The notes under the pieces: model-generated
Told to the model about the DNA's origin: nothing
Databases searched by the model: none
Seen by the model: only the letters and a program-made list of their open reading frames with translations
Position numbers and translations under genes: made by a program
Part shown: positions 8,600 through 17,344 of the stretch, piece by piece
How positions within the stretch are numbered: position 1 is the stretch's first letter
How the letters are laid out: each line of letters opens with the position of its first letter
Assembly (NCBI GenBank): GCA_944383855.1
Contig: CALWRB010000006.1
Span: 1-64,000 of the forward strand
Direction of reading: 5' to 3'
From: an uncultured Lachnospiraceae bacterium
Lineage (GTDB): Bacteria > Bacillota > Clostridia > Lachnospirales > Anaerotignaceae
Length of the DNA: 64,000 bases

Positions 8600-8632
8600 C
8601 GGCCGCTGCATTTTGCAGCTGCCGTTTTTTTT
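8600..8632 (+). terminator. Terminator of the small membrane protein gene
   Basis: CGGCCGCTGCA (8600-8610) folds with TGCAGCTGCCG (8614-8624) with one bulged pair, followed by T8. Confidence 0.88.
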
Positions 8633-8682
8633 ATAAAAAAAGATAAATAAAGGGAAAAACAAAAAGAAAAGGAGAGTTTGGT

Positions 8683-9873
8683 ATGAAAAAGTATTTTGCT
8701 ATGATGATGGCTGCTGTAATGGCAGCGGCATGTTTCACAGGCTGCGGTTCTTCCTCTTCTACGGAAGGGACAGAAGGCGGTGACGGCGCGACTACAGAAG
8801 GCGGCGCTACCATCGTGATTGGCGGTATCGGACCCTTGACCGGTGACTATGCTACTTACGGCATTTCCGCAAAACAGGGTGCAGAAATCGCAATCGAAGA
8901 AATCAACGAAGCGGGCGGTGTGAACGGTGTGACCTTCCAGCTTCTGTTTGAAGATGACCAGGCTGACCCCAGTACCGCTGTCAGCGCTTACAATATGCTG
9001 ATGGACGACGGTATGGATGTATCTTTGGGTGCGGTTACCAGCGGCGCTTGTATCGCAGTTGCAGAAGAATCTCAGCAGGACGGCATTTTGCTGCTGACAC
9101 CTTCCGGTTCTCAGAAAGAATGCACACAGTATGACAACAGCTTCCGTATTTGTTTCCAAGACCCTGACCAGGGTACCTATTCCGCAGAATTTATCAAAGA
9201 TAACGGTATCGCACAGAAAATCGGTATCATCTATGATAAATCCAATGACTACTCTGTAGGTATCACAGACAGCTTCGAAGCAAAAGCAGCTGAGATCGGT
9301 CTGGAAATCGTAACCAAACAGGCATTTACAGACCAGTCCAACACAGACTTCTCCGCACAGATCCAGGCAGTCAAAGATGCCGGTGCAGAGCTTCTGTTCC
9401 TGCCTATCTATGCACAGGAAGCAGCTTATATCCTGACACAGGCAGACAAAGCAGGTCTGGAAACCATCTTCTTCGGCGTTGACGGTATGGACGGTATCCT
9501 GGAAAAGATCGGTGCAGAAAATCAGGCTCTGACAGAAGGCGTTATGCTGTTGACACCTTTCGCAGCTGATGCGCAGGACGAACAGACCGTTGCTTTCGTA
9601 GAAAAATACAAAGCAGCTTACAACGCAACACCCGACCAGTTCGCAGCAGACGGTTATGATGCGATCTACACCATTGCAGCTGCATTCGAACAGACAGGTC
9701 TTTCCTCCGCAGATGACGAAGGCTTCAACGAAGCAATGATCGCTGCGATGACAGAAATCACAGTAGACGGTCTGACCGGTACGATGACTTGGACAGCAGA
9801 CGGCGAGCCCAGCAAGAGCGCAACTGCAGTTGTGATCACAGACGGCGTTTACAAAGCATACGGTCTGGAATAA
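8683..9873 (+). CDS. livJ: Branched-chain amino acid ABC transporter, substrate-binding lipoprotein
   Basis: This 396-residue periplasmic-binding-type protein captures the substrate (leucine, isoleucine or valine by family) outside the membrane and hands it to LivHM. The N-terminus is a lipoprotein signal with lipobox FTGC, and Cys21 would be lipidated. A Ser/Thr/Gly-rich linker follows (about residues 22-42), then the type I fold starting IVIGGIGPLTGDYATYG. It is the first gene of livJHMGF. A terminator-like hairpin separates it from livH, so it is probably made in excess over the membrane parts. Related binding proteins bind other amino acids or amides, so the exact ligand is not certain. 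Confidence 0.93.
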   Translation: MKKYFAMMMAAVMAAACFTGCGSSSSTEGTEGGDGATTEGGATIVIGGIGPLTGDYATYGISAKQGAEIAIEEINEAGGVNGVTFQLLFEDDQADPSTAVSAYNMLMDDGMDVSLGAVTSGACIAVAEESQQDGILLLTPSGSQKECTQYDNSFRICFQDPDQGTYSAEFIKDNGIAQKIGIIYDKSNDYSVGITDSFEAKAAEIGLEIVTKQAFTDQSNTDFSAQIQAVKDAGAELLFLPIYAQEAAYILTQADKAGLETIFFGVDGMDGILEKIGAENQALTEGVMLLTPFAADAQDEQTVAFVEKYKAAYNATPDQFAADGYDAIYTIAAAFEQTGLSSADDEGFNEAMIAAMTEITVDGLTGTMTWTADGEPSKSATAVVITDGVYKAYGLE

Positions 9874-9970
9874 TCGTGAAATAAAGTAAGGAAAATTATG
9901 GATTTTATGGAAAAAGAAACCTTCCTGCAGGAAAACTGACAAATACAGATTTTATCGGAAGATTACCGGA

Positions 9971-10025
9971 CAGGGGAGCAATAAAAAAGCCTTCTGCTTT
10001 TGGAAAAACTCCCCTGCCGCTTTTT
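9971..10025 (+). terminator. Intercistronic terminator/attenuator between livJ and livH
   Basis: CAGGGGAG (9971-9978) pairs with CTCCCCTG (10009-10016). An inner AAAAGC/GCTTTT hairpin sits in the loop, and TTTTT follows at 10021. No promoter is obvious between it and livH, so partial read-through is likely. Confidence 0.75.
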
Positions 10026-10062
10026 CTTTCGAAAGAGGAAGGAAAAATGGAGTGGTGCAGAT

Positions 10063-10950
10063 ATGAATTTTTTGATGAGTTTGATTACCAACCTGATCAG
10101 CGGCTTAAGCCTGGGCAGTATCTATGCACTGATCGCGCTTGGATACACGATGGTGTATGGCATTGCAAAGATGCTGAACTTTGCCCATGGTGATATCATC
10201 ATGGTCGGCGCTTTTGCAGTGATCGTGTCCGTGACTTCTTTGGGGCTGCCCCCTGTCGCGGCGATACTGATTTCTGTTGTGGTTTGTGTGGTACTGGGTG
10301 TTGCCATTGAGCGTATCGCCTACAAACCGCTGCGAGAAGCTTCTCCTTTGGCGGTACTGATCACTGCCATCGGTGTGAGTTATTTTTTACAGAGCCTGGC
10401 ATTGATTATTTTTGGCTCCAACCAGTATAGCTTCCCGAAAATTATGACGTTTTCTTCCATCACATTGGGAGGATTGACCTTAAACGGGGAAACATTGACG
10501 ACGTTGATCGTAACGACTATTTTAATGATCGCACTGAGCTTGTTTATCGGCAAAACCAGAATCGGTAAGGCGATGCGTGCCGTTTCCGAAGATAAAGGCG
10601 CTGCCGAGCTGATGGGCATTAGTGTGAATAAAACCATTGCCGTGACCTTTGCCATCGGTTCCGCGCTGGCGGCTGTGGCGGGTTTGTTTTACGGTACGAC
10701 TTATGGCTTTATCAATCCTTATACCGGTGCGATGCCCGGTATCAAAGCCTTCGTGGCGGCGGTATTCGGCGGCATCGGTTCGATTCCCGGCGCGATGCTC
10801 GGCGGTATTTTGTTGGGCGTGATCGAGAATCTTTCCAAAGCGTATATCTCAACAGAGTTGTCTGATGCGATCGTGTTTGCGGTATTGATTATCGTGCTGA
10901 TCGTCAGACCGATCGGATTGTTAGGGAAAAAGACCAATGAAAAGGTATAA
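10063..10950 (+). CDS. livH: Branched-chain amino acid ABC transporter permease LivH
   Basis: This 295-residue inner-membrane permease has about eight hydrophobic segments. It carries the LivH hallmark LNFAHGDIIMVGAF near the N-terminus and the cytoplasmic coupling region FGGIGSIPGAMLGG near the C-terminus. With LivM it forms the transmembrane channel for the LivJ-bound substrate. The frame is open from 10000, but that stretch lies in the 3' arm of the upstream hairpin. The start at 10063 has a GGAG about 10 bases before it and gives the normal N-terminus. Confidence 0.94.
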   Translation: MNFLMSLITNLISGLSLGSIYALIALGYTMVYGIAKMLNFAHGDIIMVGAFAVIVSVTSLGLPPVAAILISVVVCVVLGVAIERIAYKPLREASPLAVLITAIGVSYFLQSLALIIFGSNQYSFPKIMTFSSITLGGLTLNGETLTTLIVTTILMIALSLFIGKTRIGKAMRAVSEDKGAAELMGISVNKTIAVTFAIGSALAAVAGLFYGTTYGFINPYTGAMPGIKAFVAAVFGGIGSIPGAMLGGILLGVIENLSKAYISTELSDAIVFAVLIIVLIVRPIGLLGKKTNEKV

Positions 10951-10952
10951 GG

Positions 10953-11951
10953 GTGAGTGCCATGCAAAGTAAAAAAACAGTAGTTTCTAAAATGATAACA
11001 TATGGCATGGTGATTCTGGCTTTTGTGATCGTTTTTGCACTGGATCAAAGCGGTCTGATCTCCAGACACATGCGTTCTATGCTGGTTCCAATCGGAATCA
11101 ACATTATATTAGCGGTTTCGTTGAATCTGACCGTAGGCTTTTTGGGCGAGCTGACGCTTGGTCATGCGGGCTTTATGTCCGTGGGTGCCTACGCAGGGTG
11201 TTTGTTTTCCATTTATACGGCGGATTTACTGCCTTTGGCGGCAAGGTTCCCTTTGGCAATGCTGTTGGGCGGTATCGTTGCGGCAGTGTTCGGCATCATC
11301 ATCGGGGTCCCCGTACTGCGTTTAAAAGGTGACTACCTTGCGATCGTAACGCTTGCGTTCGGTGAGATCATTCGAAGCGTCATCATCAATTTGAACTTTA
11401 CCGGCGGTGCTTCCGGTTTGAAAGGCACACCGCAGGATTCGACCTATCCGATTACGTTCGTCGTGATTTTGATCATGCTTTTTGTCATTATGAATCTGGT
11501 AGAATCCAAGCACGGGCGTGCCATCACGGCAATCCGCGATAACCGTATCGCGGCGGAAGCCTGCGGTATCAATATTACATATTATAAGCTGTTGGCGTTC
11601 GTTGTGGCAGCGTTCTTCGCGGGCGTAGCAGGTGTTTTATTCGGACATAATTATTCTATTTTGACAGCGGGAACATTTGACTACAATATGTCGATCGAAA
11701 TTCTGGTTATGGTAGTTTTGGGCGGCATGGGTTCCATTCGCGGTTCCATCATCGCGGCAACGGTTATCACGATCTTGCCGGAAGCGCTTCGTTTCCTGGA
11801 AGACTACCGTATGCTGATCTATGCGGTCGTTTTGATCATTGTTATGATCGTCAACGCATCTCCCCGCTTTACCGGTATGCGTGACTTTCTTTCTCCCAAA
11901 ACATGGATCGCGATTTTGACGAAGAAAAACAACGGAAAGGAGGCTGCGTGA
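10953..11951 (+). CDS. livM: Branched-chain amino acid ABC transporter permease LivM
   Basis: A 332-residue permease with many hydrophobic segments, partner of LivH. Typical blocks are LAVSLNLTVGFLGELTLGHAGF and, near residue 250, VLGGMGSIRGSIIAA. The start may be the GTG at 10953, with AAAGG 7 bases upstream, or the ATG at 10962. It is only 2 bases from the livH stop, and livG starts 2 bases after its own stop, so the genes are co-translated. Confidence 0.94.
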   Translation: MSAMQSKKTVVSKMITYGMVILAFVIVFALDQSGLISRHMRSMLVPIGINIILAVSLNLTVGFLGELTLGHAGFMSVGAYAGCLFSIYTADLLPLAARFPLAMLLGGIVAAVFGIIIGVPVLRLKGDYLAIVTLAFGEIIRSVIINLNFTGGASGLKGTPQDSTYPITFVVILIMLFVIMNLVESKHGRAITAIRDNRIAAEACGINITYYKLLAFVVAAFFAGVAGVLFGHNYSILTAGTFDYNMSIEILVMVVLGGMGSIRGSIIAATVITILPEALRFLEDYRMLIYAVVLIIVMIVNASPRFTGMRDFLSPKTWIAILTKKNNGKEAA

Positions 11952-11953
11952 TC

Positions 11954-12808
11954 ATGAATCAAGTAAAAATGGTACCGTATCCTTCTCATTCCATTATCCC
12001 CGAACGTGATGAAGGACACGCAGTGCTGCAGGCACGAGAGCTGGGGATCGATTTTGGCGGCTTGACCGCGGTAGATGATTTTACACTGACGATCGGGCGT
12101 ACAGAGATCGCCGGCTTGATCGGACCGAACGGCGCGGGAAAAACGACAGTATTTAACTTGCTGACCAATGTGTATCAACCGACCAGAGGCTCTATTTTGA
12201 TCGACGGAAAAAATACTGTCGGCAAAAGCACCTATCAGGTCAATAAGCTGGGCGTTGCCCGTACATTCCAGAACATCAGACTGTTTGCGAATATGTCCGT
12301 GTTGGATAATGTCAAAACAGGACTGCATAACGGCATTCAGACCTCTTTGCTTTCTTCCGTTTTACATACACCGGGCTTTAAGAAAGCGGAAAAAGAGGCA
12401 AATGAGCGCGTTATGGAGTTGTTAGACGTATTTCATATGGGATACATGGCAAATTATCCCGCAGGCAGCTTACCTTACGGTGCGCAGCGCAGACTGGAGA
12501 TCGTGCGCGCGCTGGCGACACAGCCGAAAATTTTGCTGTTAGATGAACCTGCGGCAGGTATGAACCCTTCCGAAACGGCAGAGCTGATGGAAACGATCCA
12601 CCAGATCAGGGATACCTTCCAGATCGCGATCATGCTGATCGAGCATGATATGAATTTGGTCATGGGTATCTGTGAGGGTATCTGCGTATTGAATTACGGC
12701 AAGATCATTGCCAAAGGCACACCGGACGAGATCAAGAACAATCCTCTGGTCATCGAGGCGTATCTTGGCAAAGGGAAAGGGGGAAATACCAATGCTGCAA
12801 GTGAATAA
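11954..12808 (+). CDS. livG: Branched-chain amino acid ABC transporter ATPase LivG
   Basis: A 284-residue ATPase. Walker A is GPNGAGKTT, the signature is the LivG-type LPYGAQRRLEI, and Walker B is ILLLDEPAAGMNP. The longer loop between Walker A and signature is the feature that separates LivG from LivF. The start at 11954 is set by AAAGGAGG at 11937-11944; a GTG at 11948 is also possible. The N-terminus carries about 25 extra residues compared with many LivG proteins. Its end overlaps livF by 17 bases. Confidence 0.93.
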   Translation: MNQVKMVPYPSHSIIPERDEGHAVLQARELGIDFGGLTAVDDFTLTIGRTEIAGLIGPNGAGKTTVFNLLTNVYQPTRGSILIDGKNTVGKSTYQVNKLGVARTFQNIRLFANMSVLDNVKTGLHNGIQTSLLSSVLHTPGFKKAEKEANERVMELLDVFHMGYMANYPAGSLPYGAQRRLEIVRALATQPKILLLDEPAAGMNPSETAELMETIHQIRDTFQIAIMLIEHDMNLVMGICEGICVLNYGKIIAKGTPDEIKNNPLVIEAYLGKGKGGNTNAASE

Positions 12809-13490
12809 TATCAATGTTTATTACGGGAAGATCCATGCAGTCAAGGATATCTCCTTTCATGTAGACAGTGGAGAGATCGTTTCTCTGATCGGTGCCAATG
12901 GTGCCGGAAAATCAACGATTATCCATACCATTTCCGGATTGCTGCGCAGTAAAACGGGAAATATTCAGTTTTTGGGGAAGGATATCTCCAAAACAGAGGC
13001 GCATAAACTGGTTTATCAGGGATTGGCACATGTGCCGGAAGGTCGGCGTATCTTTTTGGAGATGACGGTCATGGAAAACCTGGAAATGGGCGCGTATTCC
13101 CAAGGAAAGGTCAATACAAATGACATTGCCGATGTATTCGAGCGTTTCCCCAGACTGAAAGAACGTCAGAAACAGATCGCGGGTACACTTTCCGGCGGTG
13201 AGCAGCAGATGCTTGCCATCGGCAGGGCGCTGATGAGCCACCCGAAATTGTTGATGTTGGATGAACCGTCCATGGGTCTTGCACCGTTGTTGGTAGAGCA
13301 GATCTTCCATATCATTCAGGAATTGAATCAGGCAGGCACCACCGTTTTGCTGGTAGAACAGAATGCGGAAATGGCGCTGCAGATCGCAAACCGCGCTTAT
13401 GTACTGGAATCCGGGCATGTGGTGCTTTCCGGAACCGGAAAAGAGCTGATGGAAAGCGATCGTATCAGAAAAGCATATCTTGGCGGTTGA
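12792..13490 (+). CDS. livF: Branched-chain amino acid ABC transporter ATPase LivF
   Basis: A 232-residue ATPase that pairs with LivG. Walker A is GANGAGKST, the signature is LSGGEQQMLAIGRAL, and Walker B is LLMLDEPSMGLAP. The HVPEGRRIF block after the Q-loop is typical of LivF. It overlaps livG by 17 bases, with GGGGGAA as ribosome site inside livG. It is the last gene of the importer operon, followed by several hairpins. Confidence 0.95.
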   Translation: MLQVNNINVYYGKIHAVKDISFHVDSGEIVSLIGANGAGKSTIIHTISGLLRSKTGNIQFLGKDISKTEAHKLVYQGLAHVPEGRRIFLEMTVMENLEMGAYSQGKVNTNDIADVFERFPRLKERQKQIAGTLSGGEQQMLAIGRALMSHPKLLMLDEPSMGLAPLLVEQIFHIIQELNQAGTTVLLVEQNAEMALQIANRAYVLESGHVVLSGTGKELMESDRIRKAYLGG

Positions 13491-13535
13491 TCGATGCAAC
13501 CGCTTAGACTCCATAAAATTTTCCATAAGAAACAG

Positions 13536-13573
13536 CCAAGCAGCCGAGCATTTATGCTCGGCTGTTTGGTTTT
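13536..13573 (+). terminator. Terminator of the liv operon
   Basis: A long stem of 15 bases: CCAAGCAGCCGAGCA (13536-13550) with TGCTCGGCTGTTTGG (13555-13569), a TTTA loop, and TTTT after. Confidence 0.92.
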
Positions 13574-13581
13574 CAGGGCAA

Positions 13582-13692
13582 AAAAACAGGAGTTCCCGAG
13601 GATAAAAAGCGTGCGGGGACTCCTGTTTTTACGGAAAACAAATGCGGAAAACTATGAAAAAACGACTTATTTTGTGCGATGGATCGTTTTTT
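13582..13692. terminator. Two further hairpins in the convergent livF-cotJC gap
   Basis: First hairpin: AAAAACAGGAGT and its partner ACTCCTGTTTTT span 13582-13630. Second hairpin: AAAAAACGA (13657-13665) with TCGTTTTTT (13684-13692). Both have an A-tract and a T-tract, so they can act in either direction; one is probably the cotJC terminator. No gene is seen between 13491 and 13806. Confidence 0.7.
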
Positions 13693-13806
13693 CAAAGGGA
13701 AAACCTGTTTTTTCTGTTTCGGAACAAAAAAACGGGTATCCGACCGATCTGTTTTTATTCTTAACAAAGGGGTATGTGTGCTTGTGCGTGATACAGAGAA
13801 AGAAAC

Positions 13807-14394
13807 TTACTTGCGATTCATAAAGAAATACCGCTGCTGATTCAAATGATCTCTGGCGTACTCCAAAGCTTCGCCAAAGCGTTGGAAATGCACGATCTCT
13901 CTTTCCCGCAGGAAGCGAAGCGGTGCCAAAACGTCAGGGTCATCTGTCAGGTCGATCAGATATTCATAAGTGCTGCGGGCTTTTTGTTCTGCCGCCATAT
14001 CTTCATACAAATCGGTGATGGGATCGCCTTTGGACTGAAATGCGGCGGCACTGAAGGGCACACCGGAAGCGGCGGAAGGATAAACTCCCAACCCGTGATT
14101 GACATAATACGGCTCCAACCCTGCCGCGATCAGCTGATCTTTGGTCAGTCCCTGTGTCAATTGGGATACGATGGTGCCCATCATTTCTACATGTGCGAGT
14201 TCTTCTGTCGCAATGTCATTTAAGGTTGCCTGCGCCTGCGGTGTTACCATGGAAAATTTTTGGCTCAGATAACGTAACGCAGCGCCGATCTCGCCGTCGG
14301 GACCCCCGTACTGCTCTATCATAATCTTCGCCAAACGCGCGTCCGGGTTTTTAATTTTGATGGGAAATTCCAATTTTTTCTCGTAGATCCACAT
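13807..14394 (-). CDS. cotJC: Spore coat protein CotJC, manganese-catalase family
   Basis: A 195-residue di-manganese catalase-like protein built into the spore coat. The ferritin-like metal-binding helices are visible: PDGEIGAALRYLSQ, TEELAHVEMMGTI, and the later REREIVHFQRFGEAL, which supply Glu and His ligands. The start WIYEKKLEFP is the family form. It is the last gene of a minus-strand cotJA-B-C operon and begins 3 bases from the cotJB stop. It shows that the host forms spores or descends from a spore former. Confidence 0.95.
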   Translation of the reverse strand: MWIYEKKLEFPIKIKNPDARLAKIMIEQYGGPDGEIGAALRYLSQKFSMVTPQAQATLNDIATEELAHVEMMGTIVSQLTQGLTKDQLIAAGLEPYYVNHGLGVYPSAASGVPFSAAAFQSKGDPITDLYEDMAAEQKARSTYEYLIDLTDDPDVLAPLRFLREREIVHFQRFGEALEYARDHLNQQRYFFMNRK

Positions 14395-14397
14395 AGG

Positions 14398-14682
14398 TCA
14401 TTGACACTCCTTTCCTGCAAGCGAGAGATTGGCGCCTTTTTGCCAAGGCCACGGTGCGTTGATCCACTGCCAGTACTGCGGGTCGGCAGCATAGCTGCGG
14501 AAGGAGCAAAGTGGACCGTAAGCTTCTTCGTATTTCATACGAAGCGCATCTGCCGCGGTGATCACACTGCGGTAAGCGGCGATCGCTTCTGTTTCAGAGG
14601 GGTGCGTATTCAGATATAACCCCAGATCTACTGCCATAAAATCCAGTTCCATCAGTTTTTCCAATAATTGTGCCTGATCCAT
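14398..14682 (-). CDS. cotJB: Spore coat protein CotJB
   Basis: A 94-residue small acidic protein of the CotJB family. It has a helical N-terminus (LLEKLMELDFMAVDLGLYL), the YGPL motif, and a Trp-rich end (QYWQWINAPWPWQ). It is made in the mother cell and joins CotJA and CotJC in the coat. It lies 3 bases from both neighbours. Confidence 0.92.
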   Translation of the reverse strand: MDQAQLLEKLMELDFMAVDLGLYLNTHPSETEAIAAYRSVITAADALRMKYEEAYGPLCSFRSYAADPQYWQWINAPWPWQKGANLSLAGKECQ

Positions 14683-14685
14683 CGC

Positions 14686-14985
14686 TCAGACCTCCTTTCC
14701 GGCTGCCCAAAGGTGAAATCCTTGCGGATAAGGCATGGACAGGTCCGTAAATATGGTGCCGCAAATCAGGCTTTGTTCCTGACTTTTCGGTGCGGTGTAA
14801 GGTTGAGAAGCCACCATTGCCTGTGCAAGACCAACCGTTTGTAAAATGCAGGTGTTGCAGGAAGTGTCTGCTTTTGTTGTCGACTGCGTCGATTTTGCCG
14901 CAGTAGTTTTTGCGGAAGGGCGGACGGAAGCCGCAAGGAGTGTGCAGGGTACATCATCCAAAAAATCTCCGCCGATTTCTTTCAT
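14686..14985 (-). CDS. cotJA: Spore coat-associated protein CotJA
   Basis: A 99-residue protein whose C-terminal part (AMVASQPYTAP, then SLICGTIFTDLSMPYPQGF) matches the short CotJA consensus. The N-terminal half is an unusually long Ser/Thr/Lys/Ala-rich stretch, where many CotJA proteins begin directly with the conserved part. An AAAGGAGG site precedes the ATG. It is the first gene of the operon, with a mother-cell-type promoter candidate upstream. Confidence 0.85.
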   Translation of the reverse strand: MKEIGGDFLDDVPCTLLAASVRPSAKTTAAKSTQSTTKADTSCNTCILQTVGLAQAMVASQPYTAPKSQEQSLICGTIFTDLSMPYPQGFHLWAAGKEV

Positions 14986-15018
14986 ATGCGTTTGCCTCCT
15001 TTTTTTTTCTTACACTGC

Positions 15019-15047
15019 TATGATATGGCGGGGAGGGATGTTTCGTG
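15019..15047 (-). promoter_or_regulatory. Candidate mother-cell (SigK/SigE-like) promoter for cotJABC
   Basis: On the minus strand CATATCATA (15019-15027) fits the SigK -10 pattern CATAnnnTA and resembles SigE. An AC dinucleotide lies about 17 bases upstream. Short motifs of this kind occur by chance, so the support is mostly positional. Confidence 0.35.
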
Positions 15048-15148
15048 AGGGCGAAACAGTATGTTTTCGCAAAGAAAAAAAGAGCCTTTCCGATTTGGGT
15101 CGAAAAAACTCTCTGAAGATACTTACGGCAAAAGCTGTCGCAAGAAAA

Positions 15149-17038
15149 TCAATATTGATCAAATAGTTTGTAGTACTGCCACTGTGTATACAGATGCAGT
15201 TTTTCCAGTTGTTCTTCGGAAACGAAAGAAAGATAATTCCCTTCGCTATCCACACAAAGATAATTTGCGATGATCGGAAGCTCCTTACGCAGTTCATTGC
15301 TGAAGTCATATAACGGCGAAAGTCCGTCCAGTTCCAACAGCTCGGTCAAAAGAGCGCCTAAATAGTTGGAGCTGATCAAACCATCTTCCGGCAGCTCGGC
15401 ATCTGCGGCAGTTTCGGAAAAATCGCATAATGCCTTTGCGGTATCATTTTGCCAGATCAGATACGGCGTTTCATAAACCGCTAACTGTTCCGCCTCTGTA
15501 CCGTTGGAGTCGATCGGGTAGTCTAACAGAGAGAAAAACTCCATGCCGTTGGAAAAACCGGGCAAATGATCGCCGAAATATACGATTACAATGGGTTCTT
15601 CACTGTTTTTGGCATATTCCGCAAGACGTCCCAACTGTTCGTCCGCATCAACGATGCCCATAAAATACTGCGTCAACAGATTACGCTGGCTGTCGGTCAA
15701 AGGAAGATCGCACGAAAAATTTTCCTCTGTTTCGGCATATTTTTCATCATACGGTCCATGATTTTGAATGGTTACTGTAAAGGAAAACAGTGGCGCGTCG
15801 GATTGCTCGATCTGCTGCTGCAATGTTTCCAAAATCATATCGAAGGTTGCTTCTTCACTGATATAACCGCCTTTATTCTGCGTTGCCGCATCAAAAGCGT
15901 TTTCCAGAAAAAGACACTCTGCAAAGCCGAAATCCGGATAAACATTTTGTCGGTTATAAAACCACTGATAGCCGGGGTGAATCGCAAGGGTATCATACCC
16001 GATCGATGCCAAGCGGGCAGGCAGCGCATCGAAGGTGGTGTGCACAAAGTTATAAGACGGCAGGGTATGATTCAAATATCGTGTGGAGCAGGCTGTCAGC
16101 ACATCGTACTCTGTATCTGAAGTACCGCCGCCAAAACGCGGCACAACGAGATGACCGCTGATAGCGCCTTCTTCACTGCACAATGCGCGAAAATTTGCCA
16201 TAGGGTCGACATAGTCGGAAAAATCCAAATGCGGATTTTCACTCAAATCAGAGTATGCCTCGCCCATAATCATAATGATATGCGGCAGTTGATCTGTTTC
16301 GGCATCACAGTCGGCGGGTGCTTCCAAGGCGGAGATGGCTTCCGCATCATAGCCATCCGGTTCACTTAGCTGCATGGTGTTGCAGTTAAGCAAGAAGGAA
16401 TACAAAAGCCCTTTGGAGTTATATTGGTCTACCTGAAAGTACTGATTGCCGATGACAGGATAGCTGTTATAGAGGCTTTGGTTGCCAAACCATAAGCTGT
16501 TTGCGCCAAAAAACAGCAGTACAACGGCAATGACGCCTGCCGCGCGCTTGGGCAGGGAAAGCGGAGCGCTGCGTACCCGCAGGATAGACAGCACCATAGG
16601 GATACACAGCACAACAAATAAAACAAGAATCAGACCCAATACGATGGGCGGGAAGGTTTTCAAGATGATCCAAACTTCACGCAGCAATGTAAAATCAGTC
16701 GGCAAAACAGGGTCCTGCCGCATGGATACTTTCATGGCATCTCCGACGGAAAACAGCAATAAAACAAATGCGCCGCAAGAAAGGGAGAAGCCTACATTTG
16801 CGGACAAAAAAAACAGCAGCAGCAATAACAACAGTACCACAAGCACATTTAGAAGAATCAATGTGGGATTGCTCAGCAGCTGAAATGCCAGCAGAAAATA
16901 ATGTTCGGACGTGATCAAAAACACGATTCCGGTTAAAATCAATGCCCCGAACAACAGTGTAAAGACCGTGCCGCGGGGGGTGACGGAAATCATTTTGCCT
17001 TCTTTGCGGTAAAAGGCAGAAAGTATTTTTCGTAACAT
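15149..17038 (-). CDS. LtaS-type sulfatase-fold phosphoglycerol/phosphoethanolamine transferase
   Basis: A 629-residue membrane enzyme. About five hydrophobic segments cover residues 20-200, followed by an extracellular sulfatase-fold domain. Visible active-site elements are IIMIMGEAYSDL (metal ligand Glu), GGGTSDTEYDVL (Thr nucleophile as in lipoteichoic acid synthase), AIHPGYQWFYNR, QNHGPY and VYFGDHLPG. By family it transfers head groups such as glycerol phosphate onto lipid or polymer acceptors at the outer membrane face. GAGGAG precedes the ATG. Whether it makes true lipoteichoic acid or decorates another polymer is open. Confidence 0.85.
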   Translation of the reverse strand: MLRKILSAFYRKEGKMISVTPRGTVFTLLFGALILTGIVFLITSEHYFLLAFQLLSNPTLILLNVLVVLLLLLLLFFLSANVGFSLSCGAFVLLLFSVGDAMKVSMRQDPVLPTDFTLLREVWIILKTFPPIVLGLILVLFVVLCIPMVLSILRVRSAPLSLPKRAAGVIAVVLLFFGANSLWFGNQSLYNSYPVIGNQYFQVDQYNSKGLLYSFLLNCNTMQLSEPDGYDAEAISALEAPADCDAETDQLPHIIMIMGEAYSDLSENPHLDFSDYVDPMANFRALCSEEGAISGHLVVPRFGGGTSDTEYDVLTACSTRYLNHTLPSYNFVHTTFDALPARLASIGYDTLAIHPGYQWFYNRQNVYPDFGFAECLFLENAFDAATQNKGGYISEEATFDMILETLQQQIEQSDAPLFSFTVTIQNHGPYDEKYAETEENFSCDLPLTDSQRNLLTQYFMGIVDADEQLGRLAEYAKNSEEPIVIVYFGDHLPGFSNGMEFFSLLDYPIDSNGTEAEQLAVYETPYLIWQNDTAKALCDFSETAADAELPEDGLISSNYLGALLTELLELDGLSPLYDFSNELRKELPIIANYLCVDSEGNYLSFVSEEQLEKLHLYTQWQYYKLFDQY

Positions 17039-17344
17039 ATAACAAGACTCCTCAGCAAAAACATGGAAATAATATGTTCATTTAGCAATATACCACAGAA
17101 AATATACCAAAAAAAGTAAATTGCAAAAAATTTTTAAGAATTTGTTTCTTTTTTCTGTGTTATCTGACCGATATAATAAAAAGATATAGGGACGAATGGT
17201 GAAAGAGTCTGTTTTTTCGCGCAAAAAATGAAAAAACAGGCGGAAAGTGTTGAAAAACTGTTTTTTGGTTTGGTATAATATAAAATTAGTGAAAAAGCAT
17301 GAAACACTGAAAAATTTCAAGACAGATGGGAAAGAATCAGATTT
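17039..17344. promoter_or_regulatory. Divergent intergenic region with a SigA promoter for the LCP genes
   Basis: Between the sulfatase (minus) and the first LCP gene (plus) there is a good promoter: TTGAAA at 17250-17255 and TATAAT at 17274-17279, spaced 18. The expected leader is about 60 bases. No gene is seen; the rest is AT-rich. Confidence 0.7.

Noticed and set aside
8563-9942. 459-codon minus-strand ORF opposite livJ
   Set aside because: Very rich in Cys, Phe and His, typical of an antisense frame of a well-biased gene.
13494-13823. 109-codon ORF after livF
   Set aside because: It runs through three terminator hairpins and has no ribosome site.
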